NCBI GenBank assembly: GCA_034440495.1
Contig: JAWXCE010000073.1
Span: 9,009-73,008 of the forward strand
DNA: 64,000 nt
Direction of reading: 5' to 3'
From: JAWXCE01 sp034440495
GTDB lineage: Bacteria; Pseudomonadota; Alphaproteobacteria; Rhizobiales; Rhodomicrobiaceae
A program made the position numbers and the translations under genes. This document shows positions 1-8,456 of the stretch, one piece after another. A model generated the notes under the pieces. That model was not told the origin of the DNA and ran no database searches. It saw only the letters and a program-made list of their open reading frames with translations. Numbering within the stretch: position 1 is the stretch's first letter; each line of letters starts with the position of its first letter.

Positions 1-2738
1 TTCGGTTTGCCACGCATCGGCGCTTTCGCCGCTGACAATCCGTTTCTTTGGGCCGCTGCGCCCGTGACTTTCGCTCTCCCCGCCGCGCCTGCGCGGTTGG
101 CTCGGGTCACGGCTTCTGCGACGGCGAATTCGTCTTCACCGGTGCGCGGGTCGATGTGATGACCTTCCATCGGGGGCAGTTCAAAGTCGTCGATGTCCGG
201 CGCGTCGCCCGGCTGCGCAAGTTGCACATGCATCAATTGGCCAGTCACCGCCTCGCGCAGGCGCTCCAACATGCTCTCGAACAAAGTGAAGCTCTCGCTT
301 TTGTATTCGTTTAGCGGATCACGCTGGCCATAGCCGCGCAGACCGATCACCTGCCGCAAATGCTCCAACGTGACGAGATGTTCGCGCCATAAGTGGTCGA
401 GCGTTTGCAGAACTACGGCCTTTTCGATCTGACGCATCAACCCGGAGCCAACTTCGGCGGCTTTTTTGGCGGCAGCGGCGTCAACGCGCTCCATCAGACG
501 TTCGCGAATTTCCTCGTCCGCGATGCCCTCCTCAGTGGCCCATTCCTTGACTGGCACGTTAATGTTAAAGACGTTCTTAACTTCCTCATTAAGCCCATCA
601 ACATCCCATTGCTCGGCATAGGCCTGCTCGGGGATGAATTTAGCGACAAGATCCTCGACAACCTCGCGGCGCATGTCGGCCACGCTGGAGGCAATGTCCT
701 CGTCGTTCATCATGTCGATGCGCTGCTCGAAGATCACCTTGCGTTGATCGTTCATCACGTCGTCGTATTTGAGCAGGTTTTTGCGCGTATCGAAGTTGCG
801 TGCCTCCACCTTCGATTGCGCTTTCTCCAGCGCCTTGTTGATCCAGGGGTGGATGATGGCCTCGCCATCCTCAAGCCCAAGGCGGCGCAACATGCCGTCC
901 ATGCGGTTGGAGCCGAAGATACGCATCAGATCGTCTTCTAGCGAAAGGAAAAATTTGGAGTTGCCGGGGTCGCCTTGGCGTCCGGATCGGCCGCGAAGCT
1001 GGTTGTCGATGCGGCGGCTTTCGTGGCGCTCGGTGCCAAGCACGTAAAGACCACCCGCAGAGATGGCGGTCGCTTTCTTCTCAGCAATTTCGGCGGCGAT
1101 GACATCGCGCTGCGTCTTGATCTGGCCATGTGATGGCTCGCGGCTATCGGCTGTCTCGGCGTCGATCCAGTGCGCGATGCGCATGTCGAGGTTGCCGCCA
1201 AGCTGGATGTCCGTGCCGCGTCCGGCCATGTTGGTCGCGATGGTGACAGCGCCCGGCACGCCCGCCTGCGCGATGATGAACGCTTCCTGCTCGTGAAAGC
1301 GGGCGTTCAGCACCTGATGCTCGATATTCTGCTTTTTTAACTCGGCCGAAAGGGTTTCGGACTTTTCAATTGAAGTCGTGCCAACCAGAAGCGGCTGGCC
1401 ACGCTCGCGGCAATCGCCGATCAGCTTGATGATGGCGTCGTATTTTTCCTTGGCGGTGCGATAAACCTCGTCGTCTTCGTCCTTGCGGCTCATTGGGCGG
1501 TTGGTCGGAATTTCCAGCACTTCAAGTCCGTAAATGTCCATGAACTCGTTGGCTTCCGTCACCGCAGTGCCGGTCATGCCCGCAAGCTTGTCGTAAAGAC
1601 GGAAAAAGTTCTGGAACGTGATCGAGGCGAGCGTCTGGTTTTCGCTCTGCACGTCAACGTTTTCCTTGGCTTCCAGCGCCTGGTGCAGGCCTTCCGAATA
1701 ACGGCGGCCTTCCATCATGCGGCCCGTGAACTCGTCGATGATAACGACGGCGTTATTCTTCACGATGTAGTCGCGGTCGCGCAGGAACAATTTGTGAGCA
1801 CGCAAAGCCTGGTTTACGTGATGGACAAACGAGACATTCTCCACGTCATAAAGGGTTGTGTCTTTCTCCAGCAGGCCCGCCTCGCGCAGCAGCACCTCGA
1901 CATGCTCGTTGCCCGCCTCGGTAAGGACGACCGAGCGTAGTTTCTCGTCCAGTTCGAAATCTTCGGCGACAAGCTGCGGAATGATTTTATCGACACTAAT
2001 ATATTGGTGCGCTTTATCCTCGACGGCGCCCGAGATGATAAGCGGCGTGCGCGCTTCGTCGACCAGAATGCTGTCCACCTCATCGACGATGGCGAAGTTG
2101 TGGGTGGCGTTATCGCCTTGCCGCCCGCCGAACTGCACCATATCCTTGATACTGTACTTCATATTATCGCGGAGGTAATCGAAGCCGAATTCGTTGTTCG
2201 TGCCGTAGGTAACATCGCAGCCATAGGCCGCGCGGCGCTGATCGTCGCTTAGTTCGTGGGTGATGCATCCGACTGTCAACCCCAGAAATTTGTAAACATT
2301 GCCCATCCACTCCGCGTCGCGGCGGGCTAGGTAGTCGTTGACGGTGACGACATGAACGCCGCGCCCGGTGAGCGCGTTCAGATAGACGGGCAAGGTGGCG
2401 ACCAGGGTTTTGCCCTCGCCGGTTTTCATCTCGGAGATTTTACCGTCGTGCAGAACCATGCCGCCGATTAACTGCATGTCGAAATGGCGCTGTCCGAGCG
2501 TCCGCTTGGCGGCTTCCCGAACTGTAGCAAAAGCCGGAACGAGAAGGTCGTCGATGGCTGCGCCATCCGCGATTTGCCTGCGAAAATTCGCTGTGCGGCC
2601 GCGCAACTCCTCATCACTTAACGCGATGACGCTGTCTTCCTCCGCATTGATTTCATCCACACGGGATCGATAAGCCTTGAGCTTGCGGTCGTTGGAATTG
2701 CCGAAGATGCGCGATGCGAGAGATGCAACCGATAACAT
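1..2738 (-). CDS. secA: SecA preprotein translocase ATPase (C-terminus cut by window edge)
   Basis: SecA is the cytosolic ATPase that drives unfolded preproteins through SecYEG. I read the minus strand from an ATG at 2738 and the frame stays open to base 1, giving 912 codons. The zinc-binding SecB/phospholipid tail lies outside the window. Visible motifs are Walker A (MKTGEGKT, about residues 104-111), the DEAD-like AIVDEVDSILVDEARTP, NMAGRGTDIQLGG and QLRGRSGRQGDPG of the second motor domain. The start is supported by the family N-terminus (LASRIFGNSNDRKLK). It is divergent from the PPIase at 3100, as is often seen in alphaproteobacteria. Identity is certain; only the C-terminus is unknown. 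Confidence 0.97.
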   Translation of the reverse strand, partial: MLSVASLASRIFGNSNDRKLKAYRSRVDEINAEEDSVIALSDEELRGRTANFRRQIADGAAIDDLLVPAFATVREAAKRTLGQRHFDMQLIGGMVLHDGKISEMKTGEGKTLVATLPVYLNALTGRGVHVVTVNDYLARRDAEWMGNVYKFLGLTVGCITHELSDDQRRAAYGCDVTYGTNNEFGFDYLRDNMKYSIKDMVQFGGRQGDNATHNFAIVDEVDSILVDEARTPLIISGAVEDKAHQYISVDKIIPQLVAEDFELDEKLRSVVLTEAGNEHVEVLLREAGLLEKDTTLYDVENVSFVHHVNQALRAHKLFLRDRDYIVKNNAVVIIDEFTGRMMEGRRYSEGLHQALEAKENVDVQSENQTLASITFQNFFRLYDKLAGMTGTAVTEANEFMDIYGLEVLEIPTNRPMSRKDEDDEVYRTAKEKYDAIIKLIGDCRERGQPLLVGTTSIEKSETLSAELKKQNIEHQVLNARFHEQEAFIIAQAGVPGAVTIATNMAGRGTDIQLGGNLDMRIAHWIDAETADSREPSHGQIKTQRDVIAAEIAEKKATAISAGGLYVLGTERHESRRIDNQLRGRSGRQGDPGNSKFFLSLEDDLMRIFGSNRMDGMLRRLGLEDGEAIIHPWINKALEKAQSKVEARNFDTRKNLLKYDDVMNDQRKVIFEQRIDMMNDEDIASSVADMRREVVEDLVAKFIPEQAYAEQWDVDGLNEEVKNVFNINVPVKEWATEEGIADEEIRERLMERVDAAAAKKAAEVGSGLMRQIEKAVVLQTLDHLWREHLVTLEHLRQVIGLRGYGQRDPLNEYKSESFTLFESMLERLREAVTGQLMHVQLAQPGDAPDIDDFELPPMEGHHIDPRTGEDEFAVAEAVTRANRAGAAGRAKVTGAAAQRNGLSAAKAPMRGKP

Positions 2739-3099
2739 GCAAAGCCTCATAGGTGATGAGCCGGGATGAATTGCTTTGCCTGTTGCAATTCATCTGATCC
2801 ACTTATTGTCCGGCGTCATTCACAGTTGGATGTACGCTCAATTTAAAGCGATGTTCTTAATTGATATAAAAAGCTTGCGCGTTTTTTGCGCAAGAGGTTT
2901 ATGACCCTTGGCGTTAACTAAGCTTCGTCGAGAGATAAGCGGCAGAGCCGTGGTTGTCAACGCGGACACAAGCGCTGTTGGGCAATACAAGCCGCAACGG
3001 ATAAGGATTTGTGAATAGGTTTTGCCGCGGGTTGAACACAGTTCGTCGCCATGTTGCCCCGCGATACAATTTTGGCCAAAAACCGTTGAGGAAAAACCC
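2739..3099. other. Divergent intergenic region between secA and ppiC
   Basis: This is 361 bases without a convincing gene. It must carry the divergent promoters of secA and the PPIase. One visible structure is a short hairpin at 2874-2894 (CTTGCGC, loop of one G and six T, GCGCAAG). No clear -35/-10 pair can be assigned by eye. Confidence 0.5.
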
Positions 3100-3966
3100 G
3101 TGACGTTACGCTCTCTTATTCTTGCAGCCGCCGCAGCGGCAATACTCGCGCCCGTCGCATTCACTAGCGCGCAGGCCGTCGGCCCCATAGCCCGTGTGAA
3201 CGGTCAGGACATCAGCGAGGCGGAAATCGCTATCGCCGAGACCGAGTTTGGTTCTGTGATCGCCGGACTTCCAACCGAAGCCCGCCGCCGCGTGATTGTC
3301 GAGTACCTTATTGAGGCGCATCTTCTTGCCGAAGCGGCAAGAAAGGAAAAGCTCGACTCCGGCGCCGAGTTTGAAAGCCGCATCAGCTATTTCAAGCTGC
3401 GCGCCCTTCGCGATCTGTTCATCGAGAAAAAAGGCAAAGAGCAGGTAACGGAAGCGGCCGCAAAAGCCGTGTATCAGGAACAGGTCGGCAAACTGAAGCC
3501 AGAGCCTGAAGTGTCCGCGAAACACATTTTGGTGAAAACCGAGGACGAAGCCAAGGCAGTTATCAAGGAACTTGCTGGCGGCGCGGACTTCGGCGAGATC
3601 GCTAAAGCAAAATCGCTGGACACAGGTTCAGGCGGCTCGGGCGGCGATCTAGGCTATTTCACCCGCAATCAGATGGTGAAGCCTTTTGAGGACAGTGCTT
3701 TCGCGCTCAAAAAAGGCGAGACTTCCGCGCCAGTGCAGACTGAATTTGGCTGGCACGTTATCAGGATCGACGATGTGCGCGAGCGCGCATTGCCGGGCTT
3801 TGATGAAGTGAAGGATCAGATCACCGCTTCGCTGGTGCAGACCAAAGTGCAGGAAATGGTGCAGGGCCTGCGCGGTACGGCTAAAATCGAAATTCTCGAC
3901 GCCCAAATCAAAAAAGTGATGGAAGACGAGGCGGACGCAGCAACGCAGCCGCAGACAAAACAGTAG
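3100..3966 (+). CDS. Periplasmic parvulin-type peptidyl-prolyl isomerase (PpiC/SurA-like)
   Basis: A 288-residue exported foldase expected to catalyse cis-trans isomerisation of prolyl bonds in the periplasm. The GTG at 3100 is chosen because it begins a clean signal peptide (TLRSLILAAAAAAILAPVAF, cleavage after the SAQA region) and has a GAGG ribosome site about 10 bases upstream; the frame extends further upstream but without a sensible start. A SurA-N-like helical segment (about 35-120) is followed by a parvulin domain (about 135-240) with the typical SAKHILVKTEDEAK, LGYFTRNQMVKPFE and FGWHVIRIDD motifs. The C-terminus is an acidic and Gln-rich tail. It lies between secA and argJ, a common alphaproteobacterial order. 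Confidence 0.9.
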   Translation: MTLRSLILAAAAAAILAPVAFTSAQAVGPIARVNGQDISEAEIAIAETEFGSVIAGLPTEARRRVIVEYLIEAHLLAEAARKEKLDSGAEFESRISYFKLRALRDLFIEKKGKEQVTEAAAKAVYQEQVGKLKPEPEVSAKHILVKTEDEAKAVIKELAGGADFGEIAKAKSLDTGSGGSGGDLGYFTRNQMVKPFEDSAFALKKGETSAPVQTEFGWHVIRIDDVRERALPGFDEVKDQITASLVQTKVQEMVQGLRGTAKIEILDAQIKKVMEDEADAATQPQTKQ

Positions 3967-3974
3967 GACGAATT

Positions 3975-4439
3975 GTGAAGCGTTCGCCTTTCGCACCGGA
4001 AACGCTCGCCAGCTTGCCGCCAATCGAGGGCGTGCGGCTGGCGGTAGCGGAAGCAGGCATTCGATATAAAAACCGGAAAGACGTGCTGCTCGCTGTATTT
4101 GACGAGGGGGCGAAAGCTGGCGGTGTGCTGACCCAATCGAAAACAGCGTCAGCGCCAGTGCATTGGTGCCGCGCACAACTTGCTCATGGGCGGGTAAGAG
4201 CGCTTATCGTAAATTCGGGCAACTCGAACGCTTTCACGGGCATGCGTGGCGTCGAGACTGTACTTGCAATCGCGAATATCGCCGCCTCTGCTGCCACTTG
4301 TGCTCCTGGGGAAGTGTTCATCGCCTCGACCGGCGTTATTGGCGAGCCGTTATCTCCCGCCAAATTCGAGGGTGTCCTGGATCGGTTGGCAGTCGAGGCC
4401 GAACCGGATCGATTTGAAGACGCCGCCCCGCCATCATGA
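3975..4439 (+). CDS. argJ: ArgJ, N-terminal part of a split gene (glutamate N-acetyltransferase alpha region)
   Basis: ArgJ transfers acetyl between N-acetylornithine and glutamate in the cyclic arginine pathway and cleaves itself into two chains. This 154-residue piece carries the alpha-chain start, with SAPVHWCRAQL, NSGNSNAFTG and EVFIASTGVIGEPL. It ends at TGA 4437-4439 just after DRFEDAAPPS. Intact homologues run straight on into the MTTDTFPK sequence that opens the next frame. One extra C in the run CCCC at 4426-4429 would read DAAPAIMTTDTFPK and restore one protein of about 412 residues, the usual length. The stop and the downstream ATG overlap as ATGA, so coupled translation of two pieces is possible. 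A sequencing error is at least as likely. Confidence 0.9.
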   Translation: MKRSPFAPETLASLPPIEGVRLAVAEAGIRYKNRKDVLLAVFDEGAKAGGVLTQSKTASAPVHWCRAQLAHGRVRALIVNSGNSNAFTGMRGVETVLAIANIAASAATCAPGEVFIASTGVIGEPLSPAKFEGVLDRLAVEAEPDRFEDAAPPS

Positions 4440-5212
4440 CGACGGACACCTTCCCAAAGCTCGCCACCCGGCAGGCCGAAATCGACGGCAAGATCGTGAC
4501 GCTGAACGGCATCGCGAAAGGCTCTGGCATGATCGCGCCGGACATGGCGACGATGCTGGCGTTTTTATTCACCGACGCGCCTATCTCAAGCGACGTTCTC
4601 ACCGCCCTTTGCCGGGAGCATTCGCAAACCACGTTCAACGCCATCACCGTCGATAGCGACACCTCGACCAGCGATACGCTGCTGCTGTTCGCGACCGGCG
4701 CCGCGGCGAAGCGCGGCGTTCCCGACATCACCCGCATAGACGATCCCGAACTTGCCGGGTTTTCCATTGCCTTGCACGCGCTGATGCTCGATCTGGCGTT
4801 ACAGATTGTCAAAGACGGCGAAGGCGTATCCAAGCTTATAAGCGTGCATGTACACGGCGCGGCAAGCGCGGCGGCGGCCAAGCGCATCGCCATGTCGATC
4901 GCCAACTCGCCGCTTGTCAAAACCGCCATTGCGGGTGAAGACCCCAACTGGGGCCGCATCGTCATGGCGGTCGGTAAATCGGGCGAGGAGGCGGATCGCG
5001 ACCGGCTCGCGATCTGGTTCGGCGACATCCCCGTCGCCGCTGCTGGCATGGTGCATCCGGACTACCGCGAGGCGCAGGGCGCGGCGTACATGAAGGGCCG
5101 CGAAATCGATATCCGCGTCGACGCCGGCGTTGGCGGCGAGGGGCAAGCAATGGTGTGGGGCTGCGATCTGACAGCGGCGTACATCCAGATCAACGCCGAT
5201 TACCGCAGCTAG
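4436..5212 (+). CDS. argJ: ArgJ, C-terminal part of a split gene (contains the self-cleavage threonine)
   Basis: This 258-residue frame begins at ATG 4436, overlapping the preceding TGA. It contains the end of the alpha region, the autoprocessing and catalytic site (AKGSGMIAPDMATML, where the Thr becomes the N-terminal nucleophile of the beta chain), and beta-chain motifs FNAITVDSDTSTSD, EDPNWGRIVMAVGKSG and the terminal AAYIQINADYRS. The split falls about 30 residues before the cleavage Thr, so it does not coincide with the natural alpha/beta boundary. All catalytic elements are present across the two pieces, which argues against a decayed gene. No mutT follows, unlike in many relatives. Confidence 0.9.
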   Translation: MTTDTFPKLATRQAEIDGKIVTLNGIAKGSGMIAPDMATMLAFLFTDAPISSDVLTALCREHSQTTFNAITVDSDTSTSDTLLLFATGAAAKRGVPDITRIDDPELAGFSIALHALMLDLALQIVKDGEGVSKLISVHVHGAASAAAAKRIAMSIANSPLVKTAIAGEDPNWGRIVMAVGKSGEEADRDRLAIWFGDIPVAAAGMVHPDYREAQGAAYMKGREIDIRVDAGVGGEGQAMVWGCDLTAAYIQINADYRS

Positions 5213-5323
5213 AGTGTTATAAGTTTGCACAATTTACGGCTTGTGCGGCCCTGAATCGTGCTCTATTCGCTTCAGACCATTCTGCACCCACCACGCGCTT
5301 CCACACAAACTGGCACTAGAATC

Positions 5324-6436
5324 ATGCCCTTCAGACCGGATATAGAAGGCCTGCGTGGCGTCGCCGTTTTATTGGTTCTATTTTTTCATTTCGCCGCGCC
5401 AGGCTTTTCCAAAGGTTTTATTGGTCTCGATATATTTTTCGTGCTGTCAGGCTTTCTCATTACCGGGGTCATTCAAAGGGAAATTCCGGAGAACCGTTTC
5501 TCCATCACCCGGTTCTGGTCGCGGCGCGTGAAGCGACTGTTTCCGGCGCTATTCGCCACGGTCTGCTTATCCAGCCTATGCGCATGGTTCATTCTTGGCC
5601 CGAGCGATTTTGCAGTCTTTCAGAAATCTGTGATCGCCTCGATTTTTTCCTACGCGAATATTTTCTTTTATTACACGGTCAATTTTGAAACGTCGCCACC
5701 CATCATGCATCCCCTCCTCAACGTGTGGTCGTTATCGGTTGAGGAGCAGTTTTACTTTGTCTGGCCGTTGATGCTCGCCGCAGCGCTCACGCGCCTCACG
5801 CACAAAACCTGCCTTATGCTCACCGCCGCGCTCATCGTTGCATCACTTGTGATTTCCGAGCTTCTCGTGCGAGGCGGCGGCACAGGCGCTTTTTATCTTT
5901 TGCCTGGGCGGGCGTGGGAGCTTCTCATTGGCGCCTTTCTAGCTCTCAGCCGCGCCCAGATACGGTGGACGGGTTTGAGCAATGGTGTGGCGATTGTTGG
6001 CGCCGCTTTGCTTGGCGCTGCGCTGGTCGGCGTCGACGCGGGAACGGCGTTTCCCGGATTGTCGGCGCTTATCCCATGCGCTGGCGCCGCGCTCATAGTT
6101 CTCGCAGGCTCAAGCGGCGGCGGGATTATCGGGAGTTTTCTCTCAATTGTGCCGCTGCGCTTTGCCGGACGAATATCGTATTCGCTTTATCTCATTCACT
6201 GGCCGGTGATCTCAATCACAATGTTTTACACAAAAGAACCGTTATCGGCGGAATTGGGTATCGCGCTTTGCGCTCTAAGCTTTGGTCTTGCCGCCCTGAT
6301 GTGGCGTTTTGTTGAAACGCCCTTCCGCGAGACATCCTTACGCCCCCGAATGGTGTTCGCGGCTGCTTTGTCCGCCGCTGTTCCCGTCGCGCTGGCCGCA
6401 GCAATATTCATCTACTCACAACCCATTCCCGCTTGA
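5324..6436 (+). CDS. Membrane-bound acyltransferase 3 family protein (OafA/YrhL-like)
   Basis: A 370-residue integral membrane protein expected to move acyl groups, usually O-acetyl or succinyl, onto surface or periplasmic glycans. The family start FRPDIEGLRGVAVLLVLFFH follows the ATG at 5324, which I prefer to an ATG 66 bases upstream. The conserved GFIGLDIFFVLSGFLITG segment, RRVKRLFPA and VWSLSVEEQFYFVWP motifs are present, with about ten hydrophobic segments in all. The protein stops after the membrane domain, so there is no C-terminal SGNH esterase domain as in many OafA proteins. No glycan locus is nearby, so the acceptor cannot be inferred. Confidence 0.85.
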   Translation: MPFRPDIEGLRGVAVLLVLFFHFAAPGFSKGFIGLDIFFVLSGFLITGVIQREIPENRFSITRFWSRRVKRLFPALFATVCLSSLCAWFILGPSDFAVFQKSVIASIFSYANIFFYYTVNFETSPPIMHPLLNVWSLSVEEQFYFVWPLMLAAALTRLTHKTCLMLTAALIVASLVISELLVRGGGTGAFYLLPGRAWELLIGAFLALSRAQIRWTGLSNGVAIVGAALLGAALVGVDAGTAFPGLSALIPCAGAALIVLAGSSGGGIIGSFLSIVPLRFAGRISYSLYLIHWPVISITMFYTKEPLSAELGIALCALSFGLAALMWRFVETPFRETSLRPRMVFAAALSAAVPVALAAAIFIYSQPIPA

Positions 6437-6666
6437 GCGCATTAGCCATTCCGGCTTCGCGTTTGCTATTCCGAACGCAAGAGCCGGATGATTGAGATGG
6501 GATCGGATGTGCGATCCATCTCAAATCTGAATCCCCCTTTAAATTTTAATGTAGAGTGCGATTCAGAGTTTAGGCAGAAGCGCGCCATAGCGTTCAGCCT
6601 AAACTTGTCGCGCTCTACATTTTATTGTGCGGAACAGCGCCCGAGGCGCAGCTTCATGGCTTGGCA
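6437..6666. repeat. Intergenic region with two imperfect inverted repeats
   Basis: A 230-base gap between the acyltransferase and cysG. It contains a hairpin at about 6496-6524 (GAGATGGGATCG with CGATCCATCTC) and a longer imperfect inverted repeat at about 6549-6622, whose arms begin TGTAGAGTGCGA and end TCGCGCTCTACA, with an internal GTTTAGGC/GCCTAAAC match. The arm start resembles ATGTAGAGCCGATTCA in the gap before cobS, so these are probably copies of a dispersed palindromic element. Confidence 0.55.
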
Positions 6667-8085
6667 ATGGATCATCTCCCAGTCTTTTTCGACGTCCGCG
6701 ATAAGAAAGTCGTTATAACCGGCGGCGGCACAGTGGCGGCGCGCAAATCTGACATGGCGCTCAGGGCGGGTGCGCGCGTTGTCGTATTCGCGGATGAGCT
6801 GTCCGCTGAATTCAAGGACATAGAGGCTCACGAGCGCTTCGCCCACCAGCCCGGCTTCCCGACCCAGGAAGACGTAAACAACGCCGTTCTGGTGTACGGC
6901 GGCGAGGAGGATCTGGAGCTTGACGGGGCATTATTTCGCATGGCCCGCGCGGCCCGAACTCCGTGCAACGTAGCCGACACACAGCAGTTCTGCGATTTTA
7001 TCACGCCAGCGATCCTCGACCGCTCGCCCATCGTCGCCGCCGTGTCGTCGTCCGGCGCATCGCCGATCCTTGCCCGGTCCATCAAAGCGCAACTCGAAAC
7101 CATCGTGCCGCCGAATTACGGCGATCTTGCCGAGTGGGCCAAGGGCTTTCGCGAGGAGGTGGCCGCGAGGCTGACCGACGGCGCCGACCGCCGCCGTTTC
7201 TGGGAAATCGTGATGGATGGCCCCGTCGCCGCCAGCTTCCTGGCCGGCGCGGTAACGGAAGCCGAAGCCGAGTTGCGAACCACGCTTGACGCAGAAGCCG
7301 ACGGCGTGAGCAGGGGCGTGCGCGGCGAGGTTTATCTCGTAGGGGCGGGACCGGGCGATCCTGACCTTCTCACTTTCCGCGCGCTGCGGCTCATGCAGAA
7401 AGCCGAAGTCGTGCTTTATGACCGGCTTATCGGCCCGCAAATCCTCAACCTCGTCCGGCGCGATGCGGAGCGCATTTTCGTGGGTAAGGAGCAGCAGAAT
7501 CATGTGATGCCGCAGGAGGACATCAGTCGCATGTTGGTGCGGCTCGCGAAAGAGGGCAAGCGCGTGCTGCGGCTGAAGGGCGGCGACCCGTTCATTTTTG
7601 GCCGTGGCGGTGAGGAGATTGAGGAACTGGCGCGCGAGGGCATTCCGTTTCAGGTGGTGCCCGGCATTACTGCGGCGGCAGGCTGCGCGGCCTACGCGGG
7701 CATTCCGCTCACTCACCGCGACCACGCGCAGACGTGCATTTTCGTGACCGCGCACATGAAAAAAGATGGCGCGCTGGATTTGAACTGGGATGTGCTGGTT
7801 CGCCCGCATCAAACGCTCGCCGTTTACATGGGGCTATCGACCTTGGGCGCGCTGACTACGCAGTTGATGCAGCACGGCGCCGCTGGCGACTTACCGGTGG
7901 CTGTGGTGGACAACGGCACCCGGCCCGATCAGCAGGTCATCACCGGCGTTCTGCGGGATATTGCGGAGAAGACAATGACAGCGGGTCTGCGCGGCCCGTC
8001 AATGGTCATCATTGGCACTGTTGTGACTTTACGCGAAAACCTTGCGTGGTTTGGCGCAAATGCGCGTCGAAACGCCAGCGGTTAA
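6667..8085 (+). CDS. cysG: Siroheme synthase CysG (uroporphyrinogen-III methyltransferase / precorrin-2 dehydrogenase / ferrochelatase)
   Basis: A 472-residue trifunctional enzyme making siroheme, the cofactor of sulfite and nitrite reductases, from uroporphyrinogen III. The N-terminal part (about 1-205) is the NAD-dependent dehydrogenase/ferrochelatase, with LPVFFDVRDKKVVITGGGTVA and SSSGASPILARSIK. From about residue 219 the SAM-dependent methyltransferase begins with VYLVGAGPGDPDLLTFRAL and continues through YDRLIGPQIL, RLKGGDPFIFGRGGEE, VVPGITAAAGCAAYAGIPLTHR and PVAVVDNGTRPDQQ. The ATG at 6667 is preferred because it starts directly at the family N-terminus. No assimilatory sulfite reductase genes lie beside it here. 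Confidence 0.95.
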   Translation: MDHLPVFFDVRDKKVVITGGGTVAARKSDMALRAGARVVVFADELSAEFKDIEAHERFAHQPGFPTQEDVNNAVLVYGGEEDLELDGALFRMARAARTPCNVADTQQFCDFITPAILDRSPIVAAVSSSGASPILARSIKAQLETIVPPNYGDLAEWAKGFREEVAARLTDGADRRRFWEIVMDGPVAASFLAGAVTEAEAELRTTLDAEADGVSRGVRGEVYLVGAGPGDPDLLTFRALRLMQKAEVVLYDRLIGPQILNLVRRDAERIFVGKEQQNHVMPQEDISRMLVRLAKEGKRVLRLKGGDPFIFGRGGEEIEELAREGIPFQVVPGITAAAGCAAYAGIPLTHRDHAQTCIFVTAHMKKDGALDLNWDVLVRPHQTLAVYMGLSTLGALTTQLMQHGAAGDLPVAVVDNGTRPDQQVITGVLRDIAEKTMTAGLRGPSMVIIGTVVTLRENLAWFGANARRNASG

Positions 8086-8456
8086 TCTCAGTTGCTCGCT
8101 TTTGAATACAGATTTTCCGACGAGTGAGCATGGCTGCTTTCTGTCGTTGCGCTTTAGCAACATTTAGCTGTAAAGTTGACATAAATTTTATCGCCCTGCA
8201 TCCAAAGGCCTAAGTTTAGCCAGGACGTAATTTCGATTTTCTTAATTTCATGCATTTGATTTTGCTAAACTTTTGAGCGAATTAATAAAGACTTTAGAAA
8301 ATTTTAAGCCTGCCCACCCTTAAATTAAGTCCAAGTTTGGCCAAAACTCCCCTCTTGGCGCGCCGATTGTGACAGGTTATCAAAGAAGAGATGAAAAACG
8401 GGCGCGAAAATTTAACGCGGCTCGACACCGAAATGGGCATTCCGGGGGGAAACTGT
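8086..8456. other. AT-rich intergenic region upstream of the FadL-like porin
   Basis: About 370 bases, markedly richer in A+T than the flanking genes, with no supported gene. It contains a TTGACA-like hexamer near 8176 without a convincing -10 partner at the right distance, and the sequence TTTAGAAAATTTTAA near 8295, loosely like the iron-control motifs bound by Irr. It probably holds the porin promoter and a long leader. Confidence 0.4.

Noticed and set aside
6931..7812. Minus-strand frame of 293 codons
   Set aside because: It is antisense to cysG; composition is that of a shadow frame.
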